Shown here: positions 37,601-49,600 of the stretch, in pieces
Layout of the letters: each line of letters opens with the position of its first letter
Position numbering within the stretch: the first letter of the stretch is position 1
Source: Tubulanus polymorphus
Taxonomy: Eukaryota; Nemertea; Palaeonemertea; Tubulaniformes; Tubulanidae
Direction: 5' to 3'
Assembly (NCBI RefSeq): GCF_964204645.1
Contig: NC_134025.1
Span: 26,258,001 to 26,322,000, forward strand
Length of the DNA: 64,000 bases
The notes under the pieces: model-generated
What the model saw: the letters and a program-made list of their open reading frames with translations, nothing else
What the model was told of the DNA's origin: nothing
Databases searched by the model: none
Program-made: the position numbers and the translations under genes

Positions 37601-40600
37601 ACGGTAAGCTTAGTCAAGATAAGAAATGTCAACTGCATCGAAGAGGCTTCACCGAGCACAGGTCATGAACGGACGGATGAAGATGAGATGCAAGTTGAAA
37701 TTCAGCGATTTAGTCTCAACGGATGACAGTGGCAAACATATCCGTGGTTAGTGAATCTTTGTCACAGTGCATCAAGTTGCTTAATGGAATGCCAGGCATT
37801 AAGTCTAGTTCAATAAAGAAAGAAAATCGAATGGCCAAGTGCAGAAGATGAGTCGTGGTGGAGTAGTACGGAAAGCGTGACTAGCTGCGTACTTCAAAAG
37901 ACGAGGAAGGCAATGGGTAGAAGATGAATAGTGCGGAAGTTGAAATCTTGGGATTAATAATTGGAGCGAACGACGTTGAACTCAAGATGTCGTTAGGTTG
38001 TTATCACTGAAGATACCTTAACATCTATATCAAAAATTATTCCCTAGAATATCAATACTCTTATAGATTAACGGGTACACGCTATTATAAAAAAATTTTA
38101 CAGTCAGCGTGTATCGCATGAATGACCCTAGCAAAAAATCATTCCATGTTTCAAATAGTCAACACTATTCTATTTCGCTGGAACGTTGCTTTTTCATTCT
38201 TATCTGTATTTGTAATGAAAAAAATTTTTTCTAAGCAATTTTCATGAGTAAAATATCGGCGATTGGATTAATTATTAATTCTGAAATCGATTGTGTTTTC
38301 CAACTGCACACGCACCTGCAGAAGCTTTGCAATCTAGCTAATGGAAAAAGCTATTAGACTTATATTTCAATAATTAGTCCGTAGACCTAAGTTTATAAAT
38401 ACTCGATAAATAAATCTCTTTCTGTCCAAAATAACTGAAATGATTTCAAAATTACGTGCAGTTTTTGCATTCTTTTTGAGATATCATCCTTCGCCGGCAG
38501 CTGTTTGCTCCTCGTTTGCCGGTTAAGCGTGGTTTCCGAGTAGCGTAGCAAATCAGTCTATACGCGTTCAGCGATATATAAGAATATATATTAGTAGGCC
38601 ACCGACAAGACGAGGGAAAGGCGAGAGTAAAATATATATCCCAATAACAGAGCTAACAGATGTTATTATAGGAAAACAAAAGAAGTAAGAAGAATGTCAA
38701 CCTGCTGCATGGTGCATCTTCAATATACATTTCATATAGTATAGGATGTGTTTCCCTCTTACATTCTTGGAGCAGATTTGCAACTTGGAAATTTTATTAA
38801 GGCCTCAATCGACCTTAAGGAAGCAGCTAGTATAGAGAAAATGCTTTGCACCAAACTGTGTAAAAAATCTCAGCATAGTAAATTTTTGAGCAAGAGAAGG
38901 TTGTAGAATCTTCATGAAAGAATTTTATGTCGATTGGTTAGATACTGAAAGTGTACTTAAATGTTTCATTGAATCATTCAGGGCGGGTGTGTCGTGAAAG
39001 GTTCGATTCGACCAGAGGGGACAGATCCGAGAGAAAGAAGCAACACGTCTGGTTACTACGAAACCTTGGAAGTGACTGATTTTATTTCACATAGATGGAG
39101 AATAAACATAAACAAGATGTCATCCACAGTAAATATATAAACACAAACCAGATGAGCGGCTTAGTAACCGAACTTTCGAAACACTCCCGGCGGCGGGAAG
39201 AAAAGATAGGATGTATAATGCCTATGTGCTATTAGGAATACCTATGAGGTTAATAAGCCTACGTAAAAAATGAGAAATTAATCAATTTCCAATTTCATAT
39301 CAGAATCACTAAATCTTCGATACATTAAGTTTGCATTACTCTTAATCTTCATTTAACACAAAACTGAGATTGCTTTGACATTAAACATTGACATTAAGCT
39401 TTGACGTTAAACTTTGACATTGCGTTGTGTCTCAACTAAAATATAGGTGTATACATGATAACTAGGATATTGTATAGCATTATTATGAGATAACAGATTA
39501 CAATATTGATTGACGTATTCTTGAAATTAAAAACATGTGAATATCAGAAATAAAAAGAACATTTACTCCGATATATATTCAGGTATATAATAGAAAGGAA
39601 ATTACATAGTATTTCAACATTAATACAATTTGTGCTTGAATGTATACATACATGATTTTCACTGTTAAGATTCAACTTACATTTCAATTAACATTAAATT
39701 TTACATATATACTATGGTGATCGTCATTTACACATTTTAATAATTGAAAAACATAGAAGAACATGTTCTTAACATTATAAATCTTCAAAAATGAAATTAA
39801 CTCATATTAAGAAACATTATGAACATAAGTTTGAATTATACTCTGATTAGGCTGAACCTGTGCATTAGTCGACCAGTTTGTCACACCAGTTTTTTATTTT
39901 ATTTCTAGCGTTCAATGCTGCATTTCGTTTTATTTTCATTGGGGGTTGAATATTACTAATTAGTGGCGATGATTCATCATTCATTTTCTCACCACTATCA
40001 GAATTGATTTCTAAGGGGTATAATTTTTTAAGGGGTCTATTCGTAATCCCGCTTTTAGTACGAATTACCGCGGATCTCACAAGACCGTCGTTGCCCTTGT
40101 TCAGACCTTCAATGATAGCGAGTTGCCAAAAGATTCTCTTTTTTGAGTCATCATGAACGATCACTATATCGCCTATTTTGACATGATTTTCCGTAATTCC
40201 ACCCCGCTTTAGCGTCTGACAGTGGTTTTCCCTTAAGGTTGGCAAATATTCATTTCGCCACCGTATCCAGTAATCTTGGAAAAGACTGTCTAAGTATTTC
40301 ATGCGTTTGTTCGCGTCGGAGAAACCGATGGACGGTAAGTTAAAATTCGGATCAATTAGTTCGTTTTCTTCAACTACCGGTTGAGGTAACAGAGTAATCA
40401 TTCTCCCACAAATTAAATGTGATGGAGTTAAGGGAATGATCTCATCGTCATCATTTGTCATGTACGTTAGAGGACGATCGTTTATTGTAGCCTCTATTTC
40501 AGTAATTAGAGTCGACAATTCGTCCAAGGTAATACACGCTCGACCAACTACTTTTTTCAAAGTGTTTTTTGTTATACCGACTAATCTTTCATAAAATCCG

Positions 40601-43600
40601 CCAAACCATGGCGCGCGTTTCGGTATAAATGTCCAAGTAACAAGTTTGTTAGACAGAAAGTTTCTGACTTTTGTTGATTTGAATATTTCTTTGATATCGT
40701 TTTCTGCAGACAAAAATGTTGAACCATTATCAGAGATCAATTGACTTGGCAACGACCTCCTGCTGGCAAATCTGCGAAATGCTCTCATAAAGGAAGCAGG
40801 CGTCAGATCAGTGACTATTTCCAGATGTATTGCCCTGGAAACGGCGCATGTAAATAAACATATGTATGCCTTGTTCTGTTTTGAGTGTTTCGTGCGATAG
40901 TATAAATGGCCAGTGAAATCAACGCCTGTGATGGTGAAGGGTGGAGCTTCTTTTAGTCTACAGGCAGGTAACGGAGGCGTGATTGGCGCACGATATGATT
41001 TACCATCATGTCTAATGCAAACTGAGCATTTTCTAATAATTGGGCTAACTATTTGCCTAATTCTTGGTATCCAATATGATTGACGTATGTAACACAAAGT
41101 TGATTGTAACCCACTGTGTAGAACCATTTTATGGGCGTCACTAATTACTAATTTTGTGTATGGGTGCTTCGATGGCAATAATATTGGGTACTTAGCGTTG
41201 TAGTTAAGATTCGCGTTTTGAAAACGACCGCCACATCTAATTAAACCCTCTTTATCAGTGAATAGGTTTAATTGTTTAGTCAATTGGGTACCTCGTCCCC
41301 CTTTCTGAATACATTTAATTTCATTTGAAAATTCGTCATCTTGCAAAGAGCGAACCCACGTAGTACGAGCCAAACGTATTTCTGGCACGGTAATATGATT
41401 ATGTCTAGGTTGACATGTCTTCTTCATAATAGAAATAAAGCGTAGTACACATGCTGTGACTCGAAGTAATTTATTCAGCGAATTGAATTGCTCGACATCT
41501 ATTACTTTTTGTATTCCAGACGGTTCTGATGGAGTTGCGGTAGTTGATAGAACTGAGATAGAATTAGTACTAGCTAATTCTGCACATTGTTGAGAGTGCG
41601 ATTCAGAATTATTTACTGAACAATATAGTACAGTTGAATTATTCAATCGATCAATTGGCCAATCGCCATTAGGCAGCCAAGTTGGTCCAAACCACCATAA
41701 TCTACTATTATCCAAGTCTTGGGTATTGATGCCCCGAGTCAAGAGATCAGCAGGGTTGTCCTTTGTAGGACAATAATTGATTATGTCAAATTTGACAGAC
41801 CGAATTTCACGGACTCTGTTTTCGACGAATGTGGGTAATTTCTTCTCACTCCGAATCCAATGTATTGTGATCTGACTATCGGACCAAAGAACACATTTTG
41901 TTAAACTTAAATTTGACTTGTCGAATGCATCACGGATAAATTTCGCGAGCCGTGCAGCGATCAGTGCTGCCAATAATTCAAGTCTAGGGATAGTAACCTC
42001 TTTTAATGGTTTAACCCGTGATTTTGCCATAATGATTGAAGTCGATTTGTCAGTTTTCAGATAAGCTACAGCCCCATAAGCATTGGGACTGGCATCAGCA
42101 AAAATGTGTAGTTCACATTCACTAGTCGGTTGACCAAAATATGGTCTTTGTATAGCTGTATGTTGACAGGCGTATAACTGCTGATGTATTTCAAACCAGA
42201 GTGATGATAATTCATCAGATAAGGGTTCATCCCAAGTTTGTTTAGATTGCCACAATTTCTGGATAAACATTTTAGCTTGAATATGCACAGGCGAGAGGAG
42301 ACCAAGGGGGTCAAATAGTGACGCTGTTACGCTCACAACTTCCCGCTTAGATACCACAGACTGAGTGCACATAGCTGGGTCTTTTATGGCCTTTGAAAAC
42401 TGAAGAGTATCACTAATCGTATCCCATTGTAACCCTACGACATTGACGATTTCATTATTCTCACCCATTGCCTGTTGTTTTATCAACGATCTTAGTTCTG
42501 GGTCGTTTGTAGCCCATGATCTCAAAATAAATCCACCCCTGCTCATAGTATTCGTGGCTTCTTCAAAATATTCAATTGCTTTTTTAGCGTTATGAGAGCC
42601 ACTGAGAACGTTATCGACGTATATGTTTGATTGCATATCGATTGAGATTTCTGTATTTTCGGACTGTAGATGCGTTTTCACTACAGAATTTAAGATGAAT
42701 GGTGAGCTAGTGGACCCGAAAAGTACTGATTTGAAACGATAGACCTTGAAGGGACTATCGGGATCCGTAGGATCTGATAGCCATAGAAATTTTGTGAAAT
42801 TTCTATCGTTTTCACCGAGTTTTACATTTAAAAATGCCTTTTCAATATCACTTGTAAATGCGACGTTTTTCGTGCGAAAGCGGATTAATATCTGCACAAG
42901 ATCATTTATTAATGAAGGACCGCTTTCCAGACAGTCGTTCAAACTAGGATTATCCCCTTGTTTACAACTACAATCATAAACAATTCTAATCGGTGTTGTG
43001 ATTGATTCCTTTTTAACCGAGTGGTGGGGTATGTAATGGCCCTGGCTCTTGTCATCATTTTCTACTATCTCAATAAATTCGCGTGAAAGTTGCTCTGCTA
43101 TTATCGCATTATATGTCTGCCTCAGTTCTGGAGACAAGCGTTTAACCATAGATCTAGTTCTAGCGGTACAAATATCAAAATTGGTAGGGAGCGGTGGATA
43201 ATCTTCTTTCCAAGGTAAATTCGCTATATATTTACCACTGGTATCGCGTTTAAGGTAATTGTCTCGATACGTTTCAAAATTCATTGTTTCAGATTTAATC
43301 GTTTCCTTGATGCCAATTACTTCAAGATCCCAGTAGTTAGATAATTTTGAGAATTCATCGTTTGAATGTATAGTATTCAAAAGACAGGTAGTATGGAGTA
43401 CCGATGTATTCGCATTCAAATTGATGGGTCCTGATAGAAGGAACCCGAGTTTGGAACTGACAGCTGTCGGGCCAGCTCCTCTAACCACTTCATTCTCTAC
43501 GATCGACCAGTAATAATCAGCACCGATTAATAGATTAATTTCACAATTGCTGGTGTTGACGTACGGTGCTAATGGTAAATTTCGAAGGTACGGGTGATTT

Positions 43601-46600
43601 GTCACAGCAAGTTTTACATTGTTCTGAATTGGTGGACATATTTCCGGTACAACTAATGCACGTAAACCAATTTCGCCTTTACGCGTACGAAGTCTTAAAT
43701 CTATACTCCGTAGAGTACGTGCCCCAGGCGAATTGTCACCAAAGGTGGAAATACTTACATCTTGCTTTTCAAATTTGTCCAATCGGACACCTAATTCATT
43801 TACCGACTTTTTAGTGATGAATGAGCACTGCGCTCCTTCGTCAAACAAGATATTTACCGTGGTCGAATTCGAACCATAATTTATTTGACCAATAGCCGAT
43901 TTCAAGAGAACAGGACTTGAAGTTGGAGCTATATTGACATGAATATTTTTTGATTCAATATGCGTATCAGTATTTCGATCTATATGAATAGCAGTGTGGT
44001 GTTTGCCTTTGCAAACCTTACAACGATATTTCGATTGGCAAGCTGTTACCATGTGATTGCCAAAACAGTTATAACACTTACGATTTGCCTTTATGATGTC
44101 TTGTCGCTTTTTTGGGTTAACGATTATATCGCATGAGAACGCCGTATGTGGACCCTTGCAGAACGCGCAACTGTTGTTTTTCGAGGCCGGATTTTTCCTC
44201 GTTTTAGTGCTTATATGAAGAGCGGATAATTTTTCATTATCGAAGTTGACGCAGCTCGCTCCTGCCTGTGTAGCTTGTATTTCCTTTCGGATCGCGTCGC
44301 GTAGTTCTTTAAGTGTCCAGGCGCGGTCTCCGTGCTCCCGTGAAATTTGTGTTTTGACGGGACTCGGTAGCTTATCGAAGACTACCGGAACGAGTATGTC
44401 ACCGAACGCATCTTCCGATTTCCCGAGCGCGCGCAATCCTCGAATATATGTTTCCAAAGAATCGTAAAATTCGCGTAGACTCTCGTGATCCTGCGGTGGC
44501 TGCAAATCTAATAAAGCTCTGATGTACGCGTTCACGATCTTGTGAGGTTGACCGTATCTTTCTACTAAGATCGTCAGAGCTTCTTTGTAGTTAGCGCTAG
44601 TTATTTGCAGACCTTCTATGGTACGCGCTGCTTCGTCAGTGAGTTGTGCGACCAAATATTGAAACTTCTGGATATCGTCCAAATGCGGATCGCTATCGAC
44701 GGCTGAGATGAAATTATCGTAGAAAGTAGACCATTTCAAAATGTCACCATCGAAATTTGGGAGAGCCAATTTTGGTAGATTGACTTTTTTACTGCCGGTT
44801 GAGGTAGTACTGCTTCGATTGATGGTACTTACAGATTCGTTTAGCGATTGTGGTTTTGGTATCTTCGCTAGTAGATTATCCAAGTTCAGTTTGAATCGAC
44901 CGAGTTTGATTTGTATCTCAGTGAGATAATCATCTGATTCAACTATAGTGTTAGTTAACTCGGTTTCATCAACGATTTCATCCATTAATTGTTGGTCTAA
45001 TTGTCGTAAATATTCGAATTTTGTGAACAGCGCGTCGATTAAAGTGGAGAACGGTTGAACAGTTTCCAGAGTTCTTGAACTTTCATCGACGAGTAGAATC
45101 TCTGCTAGTTTTTCTTCCGTTTTTCCGAAAATCTTCGTCATTTGGCCCCGTTGGGCCCTTCTGATTGCCGTTAGCCTTCCTTCTGACCCCATCCTGGTCA
45201 CGGCACCAAAATGTCGTGAAAGGTTCGATTCGACCAGAGGGGACAGATCCGAGAGAAAGAAGCAACACGTCTGGTTACTACGAAACCTTGGAAGTGACTG
45301 ATTTTATTTCACATAGATGGAGAATAAACATAAACAAGATGTCATCCACAGTAAATATATAAACACAAACCAGATGAGCGGCTTAGTAACCGAACTTTCG
45401 AAACAGGGTGCAGCAGTGGAACTATATCCATAAAACACTTGAAATACACGAAGAAGCACTATATTGATAAAGCGCTTTTAAGTCAATTACATTTCCGTAC
45501 GTTTTATTTAAAGATGCTGGCACTATGTTTTAAGAACGTGCCTAAACATTATTCAGCTGCCCGAGCCAGCATCGGGTTTATTCCACACGTTTACTGAGAT
45601 ATAGTAAATACGCCAGAAGAGATTGGTTTACATGACGGCGGCTTTTCAGAACTTTGATGATCTTAAAATGAAGAATGGTAGTTTTTGAAGTGAATCACTT
45701 TTATCACCGTGATTGTCGGGTCTTCACGTTCACGATGTTGTACAGCTTCTTTTAAACGGCTTAGAAATCAGCATGGATAGTGAAATTAAGATTTTCTATT
45801 AGAAATAATATATATCGACTTTAGAAAATCCAATAAATATTCCTTCCACTACAAAATTAAATCGACATCTAGAATTCGACCTTTGAAATTGCATCGCATT
45901 CGTAATTCGATTTGCGTTAGTTTTCTTTATTCGTGCCGGTCGTTTTGATAAAATTGTCGACGTTTTATTTATCCATCAATAATTCATGGAGTTGATCTTT
46001 AATACAGGAAGCATTTCGTCATTAATTCTAGTAACGGAAGAGGATGTAAAAGCAAATACCGAAACAAGCTAATGCATCAATGACTCATGACGAAAATGAG
46101 ACCGAATATTAAATGTCAATTGAGACAAGTTTTGATACCGGGCCACGTTTTAATCGTTCGTGACGATATAGTATTTTCCGCTATAATGGACGCAGGAAAT
46201 TGAATGATGTTTTGCTGCCTGAAAGCATCAGTATTCAGCAACCAGTACATTAATGTATCTAGTAAATATCCGAGCGTTATAGCGGAATCGGAAAACACTC
46301 GAATAGCAAAGAGCGAATTTATTTGTCCAATAACGGATATGTAAATGCAATATACCAATATATAATGAAGTGACGAGTGAATCGAGATTGAATTCTCTTG
46401 GTCGCAATTTGTTCGTTGATTTTAACGCGACAACGCGCTATCGTTGGCGTTCGCTGCACATATCATAACCAATGACACACAACGCGATAGCGTTTGAAAG
46501 ATATCAAATTTTCATTACTTCAATAAAGTTTCAGATATCCGCTAAAAGGTGAGGACGTACTGGCATAACACTCGATATTTTTTCAATAATTTGTGAGGTT

Positions 46601-49600
46601 TCTCATTCGAGACTATTTCACCCTATGGATGCATAATTGATAAGCGTATCATTCCTCATTACTTCTCGTCTAACCTATAGTTTATGTGTATCCATCGGTT
46701 TCGAAGTGTTTAACCCGAACCTGTAGCGTTTGCCGTCGGCGCTTAATCTTTGTGGCGAATCAAGTCAGTAGCCGCATTAACGGCCTTTACCAAAGTTCAC
46801 TTGTTGTCAATCCGCAAGTTATCGCGGTATGTTTCATTATCACTTCGTACATGACTTAATCCACGCCAATCCACCCTTGGATCATATCAAAACACGATTT
46901 GCGTTAGCTCGCATATTTCCTAGGCCGTCGGCACCTGGGGCTGTTCGAAACAGGTTTTTGTTTAAAAGGTGAAAGGATCTGTTTTGATAGAACTCCATGA
47001 TGTATTTATTAAGAGGATACGGATATGTAAGCTCTTGTATATGATATGTACTCGCTACATATATGTATATATAATACACTCATAAAGTCTAACGAAAAGT
47101 AGCAAATATTCCAGTTATTTCCTACAAGCTATTGAGCCCGAACCTCCAATTCTTGTGGTAAGTTAATTTTGCAGACGAACAGCTATTTCAATTCCAGAGT
47201 TGATGATGTCACATGATTGCTCGAAAGCAGCTGGAACATCTTAATCTTGGCCATGCATTCTTAAACCATTTGCCAATACTGTCGTTTCTCTAATGGTTAT
47301 TGTACGCGGAAGACTCCTAATAGTGTTTTTTGATTAGATGCCTGCATAATACCACTTTGAAAAGAACATCCTATCATGAGGCTTACTGTTACTTACGTTT
47401 GTGGACACAAAATGGCCCGAGAGTGAATCATCGTTTCAAGCTCAAAGCAAAAGATGCGTGCCTCGGAAAATCTGACCCACGATGTTTTTTTCGTGCATTA
47501 ACTACGTTTAAAAGGAAATCGTCGCCTTTCATCGGCTTTTCTGACCTATCATGATTAAAAATCATCATAATAACTGGTAACATTCATTCTGCACCAGCAG
47601 ATGAGATATTTATCAAATGATTCGACCGAGAGAAATGACTGAGCGATTAATCAAGTGATAATGCCAATCTTCGTACGATAAAACTTTGGATTTAGAAGAA
47701 TTCATTCCTTATCTAGTGCTTCAGTTAGATGATCAATAGCCACATAGGGTCAACTCATTCGTCGATTTTCAATAAATTGAGAAGTCGTCGATTCAGATGG
47801 AATTTTTCATGCATACATTGATCCGTCACAACCAATCAACATCAAAACAATCTTTTCGTAGATACGACCACTTAGTTTATGAATACATGTAGATGTATAA
47901 CCTTATCATTAGGGATACTTAACAGTATTAAGGTGTCGCTTTCCATCAACCACACTTGTTCGTCCCTTTTCGATGAGACTGGTATATGTGATATGAATAC
48001 TAAATAGCCAATGGAAAAGCTTAGTTGATACGCTTGGCCTGATATTACACCCTTGATCTGCAGGTTGCATTCTTAAGCTCGCAAGAAAAGGTATCACTAC
48101 GATGACTCTTAAACGGGAGATCGATGAGGCGAAACTATGGTCGTTGGTTGCTACTTTTATTAAACACTCTCTCTTTCTTGGTCTCATATGTGTACATGAA
48201 TCACGGTGAAGTAGTTCTTCTTTATTTCATGCATCGCATACAAATACCCCAACTACAGTATACATGCTCGGCAAACATCGTAACATGACGTTTATTTTAG
48301 GTTTACCTCGGTTCTTAGTGTAGAATATTATGTTAACACGACGGCCCATTTAGTCCATGCCGAGAGAACTAGTTAGCGGCGTCAAGTATGCACTTACTGG
48401 TAATTCGTCTTCCAATATCTAAAATATGGTAGTCATTGGTAATTTTTCACAAGGCAGTATAGCTCAGTTTGATTGAACTGATTCATCGAGTGAACGAATG
48501 TTCATACATGTATGTATACATGTCTGAGAAGTAATGGTTAACCACGAGAAATAACCCTAGTTTTACCCATACGTTAGTCTAGATCATACGTGTTTATTTT
48601 TCATTAAATCCGATGGAAGCGGATATTTCTGTATTGAAGTTAGTTGTACATCATTAAAGTGCTCTTAGTGGATACTCATGGAACTCGTGGAACCGTTTAC
48701 GATATCGTAACCTCTCCTTTTCATATCTTGCTACTGTCAGTAACGTCTGAGATATGATTCGATATCGTGACGTACATGGATTCTACCTCTCATACGTAGT
48801 GCATCATTATTGCTTCTCGGCTCAGATGCTCGTCACTATCATGAAACGCCACGGATAACATCTCCATCGGCAATGATTTCTAGTTCAATATCAAAAAGCC
48901 AGCTCAGTCCTGCATTTCGCACAATCCGCATGTGTGCATCAGTCCAAGCATTATCGAATATTATGGACCACGTTACATCGAAAATGAGTTAGTCTCCTAG
49001 AAGACAACTCGTATAAGTTATAAGTTGTATTGACACTGTAATTCCATTATAAATAGGATTACATGACCATCATTCCGCCACGCGCAGTTGTACGAGAAAC
49101 TGGTTTTATCCATCCATCCAATTGTCCATCCAAGTCAAGCCATATTCTGTTGGTGTTCTTTGCGTTTTCCGTATTCCATTGCTGCAATGCATTCGCGAAA
49201 CTTCTGAAAATATGTATATGAAGCCTTCACACGATCGATACCATCGCCACGAAGAAGTAAATTCGAAACATCTACAGAAGTTCGATGAACACGAAATGTC
49301 GACTGAGCCTCTGGTAAAAGTCCACGGGTAAACTGAGCAGTAGATAATCTTCAAGTCTTGTCAACGTTCTTATTATCTGTATTCATCGGTGAATTGATTT
49401 GTTGAGTATGGCGGGAAATTAGCATATTACGCAGCTGAGTGTTCTATTTCCGATGTGAAATTCAACGACATAATATTTATCACCATGTGTGCGCACGATG
49501 CTGGCTGACTTTCCAATTATGAGCTGGTGGTAAAATGAGGGTATTAACAATGATGGATAAAACGACAGATACTTTTATCGCGGGGCTGTTCGAGTCTTCC

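Larger units (their letters stand above)
38990..45405 (-). mobile_element. Complete BEL/Pao LTR retrotransposon, 6,416 bp
   Basis: Two 194-bp direct repeats (38990-39183 and 45212-45405) that I read as identical base for base, each TG...CA in form, are flanked by GGGTG on both sides. Reading on the minus strand: 5' LTR, a TTT spacer, an 18-nt primer site, one long gag-pol frame, about 680 nt of non-coding 3' sequence, a short purine run (GGGAG), then the 3' LTR. Domain order in the frame (gag, zinc knuckles, protease, reverse transcriptase, RNase H, Pao segment, integrase) is that of BEL/Pao (Belpaoviridae-type elements). No envelope-like frame is present. Identical LTRs and an intact frame indicate a recent insertion into intron 1 of the TMEM179-like gene, in sense with it. 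Confidence 0.96.

Noticed and set aside
45193-45201. GTG start giving three extra residues on the retrotransposon polyprotein
   Set aside because: Eukaryotic initiation at GTG is unlikely when an ATG follows three codons later; the ATG at 45192 was used.
38990-45405. Possible endogenous retrovirus with envelope
   Set aside because: No frame other than gag-pol of meaningful size exists between the LTRs; the domain order is that of BEL/Pao retrotransposons.
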